DNA from: Rotaria sordida
Taxonomy: Eukaryota > Rotifera > Eurotatoria > Philodinida > Philodinidae
Direction of reading: 5' to 3'
Assembly: GCA_905250125.1 (NCBI GenBank)
Contig: CAJNOL010000036.1
Location: forward strand, 120,929 to 184,928
DNA: 64,000 nucleotides
Part shown: positions 32,641 through 44,496 of the stretch, in pieces
Layout: every line of letters begins with the position of its first letter
Position numbering within the stretch: the stretch's first letter is position 1
Translations under genes and position numbers: made by a program
The notes under the pieces: model-generated
Database searches by the model: none
Told to the model about the DNA's origin: nothing
The model's input: the letters and a program-made list of their open reading frames with translations, nothing else

Positions 32641-34448
32641 TTATTTCGATAAAAATAGAAGAAGAGCAAATAGGAAAATAATGATAACGACGTAAGAAGG
32701 TTTATTTAGTGTAGACAACGAGTGTGATGAAGTCGAAATGGGTGTTGGCGATGTTGTAGTTAACATGCTACGACATTGAGTGAAATCTGGTAAACCATCA
32801 GTTGGACGAGGAATTTTAGCTGAAGGTAATGACCATGGAAGATCTTCACCTAACAATGGTTTTGAACCAAATACTTGTAACCATTCATATTCAGTTATAT
32901 TATAAAAACGTTCATAAGTTCCATCTCGTTTAAGAATTTCTCGTGTTATATCAATTAAATGAGAACTAAGCATAGCAACGACTGTTGTTATTTTTGAATC
33001 CCATGTTATAACTGGTGATATAGATTTACCATTAATATTAGTTGCTTCTGTACTTCCATACATATTTTGCATAGCTGGACCTTGAAGCATATTTAAATAC
33101 CAAGCTAAACCTATTGATTCATTAGCCATAATTACAGGAAAACTTGCATATGGTGTAACAACTGATTCATGTTCAATTGGTTGAAATGCAATTTGTTGAA
33201 TACCACATGCACTCCAATAATCAACTTGATAAGTACCAGGTTTAGCATCTGATGCTACACTAGCATACAAACCTGGTATATGATTTTGTGCTGAATGATA
33301 TACACGTACTTTTTCTCCATTAGTAAATAGACGTTTTTGAAGATCAATATCTTGATAAGGTAAATAGAAATATTTCCATTGTTCATGACTTGAAAACCAA
33401 AAACCACGTTGAACAGTTACTTGTTTTTGTGTAATATTAATTGATTGTATACTTGTATTATATTCATCACGAACAAGACGAGCACGTTTATATATCCAAA
33501 TACGATCACGTTCTTTCATTGTATAATTATATAATGTCCAAGGAGCATATAAATCCATAAAATATGCCATTAATTCACCTATAAATAATAAATAAATAAA
33601 TAAATCAAATAGATATTGAAAAAAAATTTTAAAAAAAAAGTAAAAATGAATTTCGAATAAATACCTTCATATGGATCATCTAATAAACAAGTACCTCTTG
33701 TTACATAATTATTTGGATTTGTTATTTGACTTTCATTAAACATATCTAATATACCTGATTCACATCGAATACCACCTCTTTCTGCTTCATAAAATACTGC
33801 AATTGATGTTTGTGTCATAAGTTCAATACGTTCTTGATATTTATCAGCTAAATTAAATAAGTTTTTAGCTTTAAGTGTTTCAATTAAAATTTTTATGCTC
33901 CATATTAATTGTCCATTATCAAGACCAGGTACTTTAGATTCCCATCCATTGAGTAAATTCATTGATGAACCATTAGCAGCAAACCAAGGTAAAAAACCAC
34001 CGAAACCAGGATAACGTCGATGAAAATCATTATATGATGCAATTTTTCTTTCTAATATTTGTACAATATCATCTTGTGATGCATTACCAAAAAATTGTCG
34101 AGCATATATATTATCCATGAAATATAATGACAACATATTAATATGAAGTGCTTCTTTTGATGCTGCCGTCCAATATTGTAAATTTTCATGTAAATCACCT
34201 GTTGTGTAATCAATTTTGTGACCATCATATGTTATACCTGTTTCATGATTATATCCAACTCCATAGCCAAATCTTCCTTCCCATAAACACATATGCATTT
34301 TAAATTGATGAATAGCATCATTTCTATTATAAACAAGATCATCAATAGTAAACAAATCTGCAAATCGACATGTTGTTTGTCCTTGTAGAAATCCTATATT
34401 TTGGACAAAAACAAAGGCAATAAATAAAAACACCTTTATGAACGCCAT
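32641..34448 (-). CDS. GPI-anchored secreted glycoside-hydrolase-like protein
   Basis: Two exons, 34448-33665 and 33578-32641, joined GAA-G|GT to restore DDPYEGELMAYFMDLY; 573 residues. The N-terminus is a signal peptide ending near GFLQG. The C-terminus is a Ser/Thr-rich spacer followed by a hydrophobic tail (VVIIIFLFALLLFLSK), the pattern of a GPI-anchor signal. The body is rich in Trp, Tyr and Gly, with GGFLPWFAANGS, LLNGWESKVPGLDNGQLIWS and RGGIRCESG. The combination of W-E-x-x-V-P-x-L-D-N-G and an all-helical pattern recalls (alpha/alpha)6-barrel glycosidases, possibly the endo-beta-1,2-glucanase type (GH144/GH162). This family call is from memory and tentative. An extracellular polysaccharide-degrading role is the best guess. 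Confidence 0.68.
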
Positions 34449-34860
34449 AACATTATCAAAATGTTTCTTGCAGGCTTCGATAACTATACTATTTATTTTT
34501 TTTCTTATCTAGACAAATGTCAATTCAAGTACTTTTTTATTTATTGACAAAAGACTATGTTAACAAACAACAAATCCTAATATATTTCTACAGCTAGAAA
34601 AAGAAAGAGATAACAAATAACAAGTTATATCGTTAAAAAAACCGGTGAGGAAACAAGAACAAAAACAAAAAAAAGATCAAGAAAAATTTTAAATGTAAAT
34701 ACCTTATTACTACATTTTACAACACAGAAAAGAGTAATCAGTGCCAATGACTAGGCAATTCACAATTTAGATTGTTTTTTTTTTTTGAAATACATCTGAC
34801 ACACATTTAAACTAAAGTATCTACATTATTAGACAAAGAAAAAAAAAAGTTATCTTAAAT
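34449..34860. other. intergenic region
   Basis: This 412-bp stretch lies between the tail of ATRX and the start of the glycoside-hydrolase-like gene, both on the minus strand. It is probably the promoter of the latter. No gene is seen. Confidence 0.45.
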
Positions 34861-37800
34861 TTAATCTGGACGTTTTTGCATACTAGGCGGTATATCAAAT
34901 GGATTGAGTGTAACTGGCATAAATTGATATGGATTTGTAACGAATGATGTACTTACTGATGGAAGTTTTTTTGGACGTTTTAAAACTTTTGGAACTTTCG
35001 GTGGATTTAATAATTTCTTTTTATCGTTATATAATTTAACAAGTGCACGTTGTTCTTGTAATAAAGCTTTTTGTTTTTCTTTTTTTGTTCGTGGATCAAA
35101 TTCTTCATCATCAAGATTAATATCAGCTATTTCATCTTTTGAAACAGGCATATCAGTTAATTCTTTTAATGGTGGTAATTCAGCTGCTTTACCAGGTGGA
35201 AGTGGTGGAGCTTCCTTTGGAAATAATAATTCTGTTAAACGTTCAAGACCACGAGCTTCGTGTGCTGTTGATATACCAGCACGAGCTTGTGCACACATTG
35301 GTGGAGGTGGTTGATATGGATTATAATTATTTATTGGTGGTGCTATTATTAATTTTCGATCTTTTTTGGAATCATTTGATGTTGTTTCTGAACAGTTTTG
35401 ATTAAAATTTAAATTATCACTATTATTATTATTTTTATTATGTGCAAGATTAGCTAAAGTTTTAGCAACTGCTGATTGATATTCAGCTTGTCGTTCATCT
35501 CGTTCAAGTTCTTTAATAGCATAATATTTTTCTTCACGTGTTAATTGTTCTTCAATATGATTTTCAAGTAAAGTATCATGTTCAAGAATATTTTGTATTA
35601 ATGTTGGATTTTTTTCTACACAATTTCTTAATATAATATCATCTGGTAATTTTTGTAATGTATATTCTTGTGGTTCATCTTCATCATTTTTAAATGAATA
35701 AAGTTCACGTAATTCAGATTCAGTAAAATGTCGAGCAAGTTGTTGAGCATCGACAACACTAAAAAAAGAAACAAATAGATTTCATTCTTGAAAAAATGAT
35801 CAATCTATATTATATATCCTCATTTTACAGCAATATCATCATATCCATATGCTGGGTAAAGATAAACTACACGTCAATTTATTCAGTAAAGCAAATACCC
35901 AACTTGTGTCCCATACATTTGGTTTTTTCTTTGACATGTTGGTCATTGACATTGTGTTCTTATATTACACAATTTTAGTGCTGAATAACAGATCTTGAAA
36001 TGGGCCGCCCAGCCCGATGCTTTTATTTTTTTTTACTGAACTTTATACCTCTTTTAAGTGATAGAAATTATTAAAAGAGTTTTACAATAGAAAAACCATG
36101 TAGATTTCAAGTATGATTAATACAATCAGTTATAGTAATTGGTTAAACCGATCATATGTCGTGTTCCTACGTAATGTTCTATAGTGTGTAAACTACGTTA
36201 GTTAACTTGAGAATGTGATTAGTAGAAAAAAAAAATGTGTCAAAATTAAATCATTGTCAGGAGTAGGAGCTGCAAATAACACATTGTCTAACTCTTCAAC
36301 CATGACTAATAACTGAATTTATGGAAAATATAACATTTTCTGAAACAAAAGGATTATCCTATTGATTTTGTACTATTTTTTCGAATGAGAACTTCTTTTG
36401 ATTTTGACATTCCAGTCAGATAACACACATTTGAAAATAGTCTGTGAATAGGAAGTAAAAAATTGTTGATGTCTACAATTTGGAGATGAACCTTCAAATT
36501 TAAGTTATCCAAACTATTCTTCTTCCATACGATATTCTTCTCACGGATTTACGTCAATAAAAAATTCTGTATCCTAAGATATTGAGTTATGCGTGATGAT
36601 CATTATTCGATTCAAACACATTACCACATACTTTGTTTGTTCGTTTGAGTCAACAAACAATTCAACTTATCTCGTATTGATTTTATTTCAATTTCGACAA
36701 TCAGAACTAATCAAACTCATCATGATACGAGTTACCTATTCATAATTACATCGGTAATTATCGAAGTAATCTCCAAATTTCATTGGACAAAGAAACCTTT
36801 ATAAACAGAGTTTCCTTCGGATCGGACGGGCTTAAACAATTCTTGGGCCAGACCATGAAAAAGTGGCCTGTTTCAAGGCTTGCTGGATAGATTTAATCAT
36901 TTTGTACGGTCTAGACATAGGCAAGATAGTCTGATTCTGGTGGAACCGGAAACAATCGGTCGCGCTTATGTCTTTTTCTTGTCTGTGGATACCCAACATA
37001 TTATTAATGAACATGTAAAAAATCTTACCGTTGAGCCATAGCTTGTTTATTAACTTGACGAAAATAAATTTTCTCTTCCATAGAACCTTTACTTAATAAT
37101 CGATAGACATAAGTTGCCTTTTTTTGACCCAAACGGTACGAACGAAATAAAGCTTGTAAATCCGACGCTAGAACAAGGCAAAGAAGAAAAAAAAAAACTT
37201 TGATATAAATTTGAATTTCTTCTTATTACTTACAAGGATTCCAACTACAATCAAAGATAACTACACGATTACTACCAATTAAATTAATACCAATACCACC
37301 AGCCATTGTTGAAACAATAAAAAGACGTGAACGAATATTAGCTGCATCATTAAATTTTGATATATAACTAGTTCGTGTTGCAATATCTGTACTACCTTAA
37401 AATAACAAAAACAAACATTTCTTTCTATATTTAATAATTAATTATAGATAAATACAAACCATCAATACGAAAATAATCAATACCAAATTTCCATCGACCA
37501 TTTGGTTTAACTTTAGCATCAAAATCATCTGCTTGAATTTTTTTTCCACTAGCTATTGAATCCCAATATTTAAGATATTGTTCCAAATATGAAAGTGAAA
37601 AAAGTGAACGACTAAATAATAAAACTTTATCACCAATTTGTTCACATTCAGTAAGTAATGTTTTAAGAAATGTTAATTTTCCACTTAAACTAATATCATA
37701 TTCAGCTGTATCATCAAAAAATGAAAACCACCATTCATCATTCATTGCTTGTTGACATGGAACATTTGTTGAACAAGATGATGATGTTGTTGTTGAAGCA

Positions 37801-40800
37801 CGTGCTAATGATGATGCTGATGATGTAGATGTAGATGTAGATGTATATTGTTTCCAATTTGTATTATTAAATAAAGCCAAAAACTCTGAAGTAGATGAAG
37901 ATGATGAATTTGAACTTGAATTACCATCTTCTTCATCATTTTTGTGACGATGATGATTTGATTCACCAGTTTTCTACAATGCAAATTAATCAATCAATAT
38001 TATATTAACAAGAAAAGCTTTATAAAATAAAAAGATTTCAGTTCGAATCGTCTGTCTTTATGACACTTAATCAGTTTTTTTTTTATTTTAAACATATTTA
38101 TCTAAATAATATAAATTCAACAAATAACTAATAATTATTTATATTCAAAGTCACAACGTTTCTTTACTTCTAAATTATTGTACAAGCGAATGTTTAACCG
38201 TATATATAGTGTATTATTCAAATTGAGATTCTCTTGTGATATATGGTGTTGCCTAGCGACAGATTCAATAGTCCGATATTTTCACTACAACTATGACTAG
38301 ACGTAGTCCTGAATACAAGGCTGGCCTAATGTAGAATTCTTGCATTCAATTGCTTGAGTTTTCTATACACATTAACTAACCATAGGAGCAGATGTATGTC
38401 ACAATGCAGTCAGCACGCTATCGAACGGGTTATCCGAGACAAATAGTCGTAAGTGACTTGTCCGAGGATATTCCATGAGTGATGGTACTGAGATTTGCAC
38501 ACAGTACATAGTCGATACATATTGAACAGCGTACACACTCCACCACGGCGGCTCTATTTGGAAAGATGACATTCATCCGAAAATTGATTTCGCTTGCCCG
38601 AGAAAGGAATCTTGTTAAGACATTATGTACTTTCCTTTTGCTTATCAGTCTTGAAGAATAAAAGGGTTATATGAATTTCGCCCCACGGAATTTCCAGACT
38701 GGTTCGAAATTCTGGTGTTTTTTCCCGCCGGGTCGAAATTCTTTTAGGGCTTTCAGCACGTCCTTAAACTGATCTGATTGATTCCTAAAAAAAGAAATTT
38801 TTTTTAGGGATCAATGAGTTTAGTTTAAGAACGGGCAGAAAATTCCAGTCTCCATAAAAACGCAGTGACCTTTTATCTTTGTAAATGCTTGTTTTTGCTT
38901 GGTCAGTGATGAGACGACTATCAACTCGCACTCTATTTACTCATTATCGTGCTTTTCTCGTCAGGAGATCTGCAATAGTTGCATGATATGACGGCTGGTC
39001 AGCGAATAGATTCTATCGCAACTTTTGAATGAGTGATGCACAATAAATTCAATCATTTGAATTATCGCCCAAACTGATCAATTAAACTCTTCTATAGACG
39101 ATAGGAGAGTGGATATGGGGATGAAGAGAATAGTTTTTCATCTGCACCCTCATGCAATCATCATCAACAAATAACTACAAAATATAATTGAAAAACTATA
39201 TATAAATGTTAACAATTAGATTACTGTCTATATAAATTCTCTTTCTATTTCTGTATTCTTGTTCAATGTAGCTGTTTCTTCTGAATTTTTTTATGCAATC
39301 TTGTCGAACAACTAAATATATTCGAATTTGTTTTTGTTTTCCTCTAAATTTTCGTCAATGAGAATCTGTCGTAGGGCGAAAGTATTCGAACGAGCAACTG
39401 TCAGACTCTTCTCTCAAGCTTTTCATTTAAACATTCATCCCCAGAACGAATACTTACATATTGATCAATGCTGATATATCGTCTATCAATAAAAATTTTA
39501 TCATACAAAAACAAAATTTATACATACCGTTTTTGTTGCTGATCGTTTATTTGATACCAATTGTTTCTTTTGTGGTTCATCTTCGGCGGGCACATCATCA
39601 TCTGATAATCCAGCAAAAATATCATCAAAAAATGGATCAATTTTATCTAGTTCATCATCATGTTTTTTCTGTTGTTTCTTCCAACGATCAATAAAATGTG
39701 GTCGTAATAACCATGGATGCTAAATATATCATATATTTTGTCAAATAAATTTTAAATACAAAAAAAAATATATCTTACTGTCCAAACTTTCATTAAATAT
39801 TGATAATCAGCAAATAATTTTGCCGTATTGAAACCAGCTAAATCAAAACGAACAAAAACAAAAATCAATATTAAAAATAAATATCATTGAAAACAACAAA
39901 CCCGATGGATCAATATTTTGAATTTGTAAATATTTATTATAAAGTTTTTTTTGTAAATCACACATATAAATTTTAATAACATATTCATATTTTTCTGGTA
40001 AATATTTTCGAAGTACATTAAAATCTCGACTAAAAAAACAAACAAAAAAAAAATATCATTAAAATAAGTAGAAATAAAAAAAGATTTTGTTTTACCGATG
40101 TGTACAATGTTTTAAACGTTCATGTAAAGCAAAAGCACGTCGTTTCATTAATTGTACAGCATATATATTTGAATCTTTATGTTGTCCAGCACGAATTGGA
40201 TCAATAAATTGATTTTTAAATTCACGATAAGTACCCACTAAATAAAAATTCTTTATTTATTGAAAAACAAAAACCTATTTATTAAAATTTACATAAATGT
40301 GGTTTAACAAAATGAACCATATAATAATATTCTCGAAGATTATTTTGTAATGGTGTACCAGTTAATATAATACGTCGTTTAGTACGAATTTTATTTAATG
40401 CTTTTGAAATTCCAGCTTTAGCATTTTTAAGTACATGACCTTCATCACAAACAATTATATCTGGACCTGGATCTGATAAAAAAAAATTATAATCAGCATC
40501 ATTTGATAAACGACGATAAATTTCATAACCCATTAACATAACACCACCTTTATCATTCCATTTTTCCAAACGTTCCCAACGTGCTGATTTTGTTTTAAAT
40601 AATGAAAATTGATAAACTTTTATTGATGGACGAACACCTACTAACCAATGAGAAAATTCTGCTGCCCAATTTGATATAACATTAACAGGACAAAGTATAA
40701 GACAAGTACGTGTACATGTTATATCACTATGTTTAAATATTGTATGTAGAAATGATATTAATTGAAATGTTTTTCCTCTAAAAAAATAACATAAATATGA

Positions 40801-43800
40801 ATATGATGAATTTTATCTATTAACTGATTATTTTTAAAAAAATTCAACAGAATCAAATGAATAAATCGATTGACTATCTACAATCACATTTTGAGTGTCT
40901 ATTATAAAAATAGGTTTCAACAATTTTTTTTAACATGATTGTGCTCTCAAAAATTATGATGAAAAATTATTTAAATGTTTTTATATCTCTTACCTAAGAC
41001 GTACGATCAATCATATGAATGATTAGTTATCGATCCGAACAAAAGATTATAGTCAATGTCAACATGTAATTCGAAATCATTCGATCAAGTTGTAAAATGT
41101 AACAATATGAAATTATATAAAAGCTTACGAGAGCAGTCTTTCAACTAGAGATATGCACAACCAACGTTTTTTTTGGTCCCGATAACTTGTTTTCTAGTGG
41201 TTCCGGTCCCGAACATCTTTACCTCCAACTCACTAATGACTTTTGAGTCAGAAACATGTGCATCATGTAAATCCTAATGTATTATAAATACCTCAAGAAG
41301 AGTTCGGGCCCATAGTTTATCGTTGTCAACACATTGCATTTTTCAATACAATGTCGTAGGTTCTCTGAGAAACACGAGAAAAAACGGATTTTCGAATTCC
41401 TGTTTGAAACTTTGCATAGAAATAAGTCTCAATGAGAATAGCTAATTGTGAAAGTTTCAGATATTAACGTTGTTCCTGTCTCAAGATACAACCATGGTAA
41501 AAGCGCGTTGTTTACATCGCTTACCTGTAAACCATCAGGTTCATTATTTTTATTTCATTAAAGGAACAGATGAAATGGTCTGATAGTTTTATGATTGACT
41601 ATTCTCGGCATTCTATTAAAAAATGCAATATGCTGGGAACAATAAACTGTCATTTCACAACACCTAATCATCTTCTACAATGAGTTTACTTTGATTAAAT
41701 TAATATAATTTCGATCTCTTGAAAATTTGTCACTGTGATTTAAGATTATCCTCATGACAGTTGTTTTCCATTAGTTCGAATAATATAACTCTATTAAAAT
41801 TGATAGAAAAAGAAATTCTACTTACAATCCCATATGATGAGCCAAAATACATCCAGTACCAGTATTATCTTTTTTAATTCGTGCAACTGACTCATAAACA
41901 TTTTCCCATAAAAACATAGTTCCATCCAATTGATGTGGTTTCATTTTAGATATTAATTCAGGAAGTACCCAAATAAGTGGTTCGCTTGTATTTGAATCAT
42001 ATTCAAAAATTAATGATTTAGTTTCTTTTTCTTGATCTTGTTTTTTAACATTATTATCAATATTATTATTATTATTATTATTATCATCATCATCATCATC
42101 ATCATCATCAATAACAATTTGTGAAGATTGAGGTAATTGTGATTGTCTTTCTTGAATACGTTGTACACGTTGTCGTTCATCTTCTAATGCTTTTTTTGTC
42201 ATTATTGTTAAATCCTCATCATTTAACATACGTCGTTCAGTTTTTTTAATTAATGCTTTATCATCCATTTTTTCAACATCTGTATTATAATCTTCATCAG
42301 TTATAATATCATCATCATCAGATGTTTCATCTAATTTTTTTTTCTTTTTTTTTGCTTGTGCTCGTTTAAATGTTGGTATCGGTGGACGAGCACGTTTTCG
42401 TGATTGACTATCATCACTTGATAATGATGAAGATGATGATGTTTCTTGACGTTTTTTTTGTTTTATATTTATTGAACGTCGTGAATAAGTTAAATCATCA
42501 TCACTATTTTCTGATAGATCATGATTAACTTTAATAACTGGTGGTTTACGTTTACGTTTTGGTGGTGAAATTTTTGATGGTGTTTCATTATAATCCTCAT
42601 CATTGTCATCATTATTAATCGAATATCTATTAAAAGAAAAAACAAGAATCAATTTTTTTATTAGAATTTAAACATCGATTAGTCTAGATTTTTGTATGAA
42701 TACATTCAAATCGCATGAAATTTTCAAGATATATTGAGACTATAGTGAAGAAACTATGGTAAAATTTTCAGCCATATGGCATGGCGTTTTCGCGCGATAT
42801 TCAACTAACAAAGGTTAAAAATGACAGAGTCCGTTTTCTTTAAATTCTTACTTTTTGAAGGAAGAAAAGCTCAATGTCTCAAAAACAAAATGGCGCTAAT
42901 TATGAAAGCACTATTTTATATAATAGTAACCACGCTAAATTAAAAAAAAACGAACTTTGTCATGGCCTGCATCTTGGCATGCTCTTTCAAACCAAATGAT
43001 AGAAATTTTTGGAAAAAATGAGGGGCTAAATAAAAAAAAACCTGTTATTTATCAAAGATCAGACCTCGGATTATGTTCTCGTGCATTTACCTCAATTTTC
43101 AGTTTGTTAACGATAGTTATCTTAATATTTGTTTCGAAAACATCTTATATAAGTATAAATAAAAGTAATCATGAGCGTTCGTAGGATGTTTATTTAGAAA
43201 TTGATCTTTTTTTTCCAGCTTTGGCAGTGTCCACAGTTTTATAGGCACGCAAATTCATTAGATCTTCAATATCATTTATAGAAAAGTAGATGCCGATTGA
43301 AAATTTCAAACTGCATTACTAATATCATTATTTCTAAACTATGAAACATGTTTTTGACCCGTTTTCAATTTTGATATACAGAACATCATCTTCAATCACT
43401 TATTTATGACCGTCTGATGTCTAGACACAGACATTTATCGACTCCAAATAATACGTATATTATCTGATTACACTTGTATCGTTCTATTTTCAGAAGATTC
43501 CGATCACGAATGTTTGAGACAATCCTGCATATCGAATGGGAAGAACAAACAGAATTTTTCGGAATTTGGAACTTTCCCCCAAGGGACTCTAACCTTCACA
43601 ATGAATTTCGTTTTCAGATAATACCGTTAATCAATGCGATTAATAAAGATTCTAATGATAAGCATAGCAATCAGCTATCATAATTCTATAGTTAAATTTT
43701 CTATAGAAATATCTCGATGAAAAAAGAAAAGCTTGTACATACACTTCCGTTGCATCAGTATCACCAGATGCATCGCTGTTTTTGTCATTATGATTAATTG

Positions 43801-44074
43801 TAATTTTCTTTTTCGTATTATTATTACTTCGTGTTGTTGGTGTATTTTTCTCAATATTGTTTGTCAAAGATGCTGTACGATCAGGTGGTGTAATAATAAC
43901 AGTTTCATCGCGTTCATTTCCTATTCCTCGTCGTTGGCTTGGAGATGGTAAACGTAATATTTCTTCTTTCTTACCAGATTCTTCATCACTACTTAATATA
44001 GTATAACATTGATCAACTTTTGTTGTAGTACTGGTAACAGATTTTCTTTTTGGTGGACGTCCTCGTTTTCCCAT
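34861..44074 (-). CDS. ATRX: ATRX/XNP-type SNF2 chromatin remodeller
   Basis: Eleven exons on the minus strand: 44074-43743, 42626-41826, 40777-40293, 40237-40096, 40029-39902, 39837-39779, 39719-39528, 37973-37460, 37395-37234, 37167-37029 and 35758-34861; 1283 residues. The N-terminus has an AT-hook-like [10 protein letters not shown], followed by acidic, Ser-rich low-complexity sequence with Asp and Asn runs. The ATPase core begins [15 protein letters not shown]. Walker A is [13 protein letters not shown] (about residue 379, split by an intron), and motif II is CDEGH (about 489), the DEGH box typical of ATRX/ARIP4. [27 protein letters not shown] and [18 protein letters not shown] complete the helicase motifs. 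[16 protein letters not shown] after the core and the [18 protein letters not shown] tail favour ATRX over RAD54L2. No ADD zinc finger is encoded, as in insect XNP. Role: DNA-dependent ATPase in heterochromatin maintenance. Confidence 0.9.
35759..37028 (-). other. 1270-nt last intron of ATRX
   Basis: Donor CAACG|GTAAG and acceptor TTTTTTAG|TGTT restore QRVVDAQQ. The interior has no recognised coding sequence; the ORFs at 35796-35978 and 36832-37014 are chance. Confidence 0.6.
38241..38539 (+). repeat. dispersed repeat family A, copy 2
   Basis: Same-orientation homologue of 5414-5726. Conserved blocks include CTAGCGACAGAT, CACTACAACT, GTCAGCACGCTATCGAAC, CCGAGACAAA and AAGTGACTTGTCC. It sits inside an ATRX intron, antisense to the gene. 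Divergence is visible by eye, with many substitutions and a few small indels, so it is not a recent copy. Confidence 0.7.
38758..38835. repeat. hairpin-forming inverted repeat
   Basis: Arms ACGTCCTTAAACT...GATT.CCTAAAAAAA and its mirror (reverse complement GTTCTTAAACTAAACTCATT, then GATCCCTAAAAAAA) are separated by only a few bases. The sequence left of it has repeated TCGAAATTCT motifs and is locally GC-richer. Confidence 0.6.
40778..41825 (-). other. 1048-nt intron splitting the ATRX Walker A motif
   Basis: Located between ATG-GGA-TT and A-GGA-AAA-ACA, so it separates Gly-Leu from Gly-Lys-Thr. No coding or repeat feature was recognised inside. Confidence 0.6.
42062..42112 (-). repeat. trinucleotide microsatellite inside the ATRX coding exon
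   Basis: (TTA)n followed by (TCA)n on the plus strand. It encodes consecutive Asp and Asn runs in the disordered N-terminal part of ATRX. The length is likely to vary between alleles. Confidence 0.75.
42627..43742 (-). other. 1116-nt first intron of ATRX
   Basis: Donor AAGT|GTATGT and acceptor TTTAATAG|ATATTC give DATEV-YSINN. The family B copy at 42821-43020 sits inside. The rest shows no feature. Confidence 0.6.
42821..43020 (-). repeat. dispersed repeat family B, copy 2 (MITE-like core)
   Basis: Inverted relative to copy 1 at 22036-22233. The core 42821-42963 begins ATGACAGAGTCCGTTTT and ends AACGAACTTTGTCAT, an imperfect terminal inverted repeat. The flank with GCATGCTCTTTCAAACCAAA and AGAAATTTTTGG is also shared with copy 1. 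Confidence 0.72.
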
Positions 44075-44496
44075 AATTTAATAAATAAGTTATTTTAAAA
44101 TCAAACTGAACACATTAAATTTTACATTTGAATTAAAAAGGTCATTGGCAATGAAACAAAGAAACTGTTCCTTATGAAACAAAGCTTTATCGTTCTCAAC
44201 AATTTGATTTGTTCACCTGTGCAAACCGAATAAATAGATGTCGTATGAAGATATTTTTGATTTTTCATAAAAATATTTACATTGTATTAATATTTTTCGA
44301 ATTTAATTTTAATTCAAACAAGAATTTTTCTTATGTATATTAATTAATATAATGAAAAAGAAAAATCCAATGAATATATAATGACTCATCATCAATCGTT
44401 TCTCAATCGGACAAAACATAAATTTAGTTAGTTGTTATTATTATAGGTCGTTCTGTCGAGTATATTCATCGATAGACAAAATAAAAAACGAAAATC
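44075..44496. promoter_or_regulatory. divergent upstream region of ATRX and GET4
   Basis: 422 bp separate the two start codons, which point away from each other. The region must contain both promoters and leaders. No TATA box or palindromic site stands out. Confidence 0.4.

Larger units (their letters stand above)
37974..39527 (-). other. 1554-nt intron of ATRX carrying family A repeat and hairpin
   Basis: Located between KRSATKT and KTGESNHH. It contains family A copy 2 (38241-38539) and a hairpin (38758-38835). The rest is AT-rich. Confidence 0.65.

Noticed and set aside
35139..35405. Plus-strand ORF opposite the last ATRX exon
   Set aside because: Antisense shadow of real coding sequence.
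36690..37014. GC-richer patch in the last ATRX intron, considered as a tRNA or extra exon
   Set aside because: No cloverleaf arms and no frame with family similarity; flanking exons already join in phase without it.
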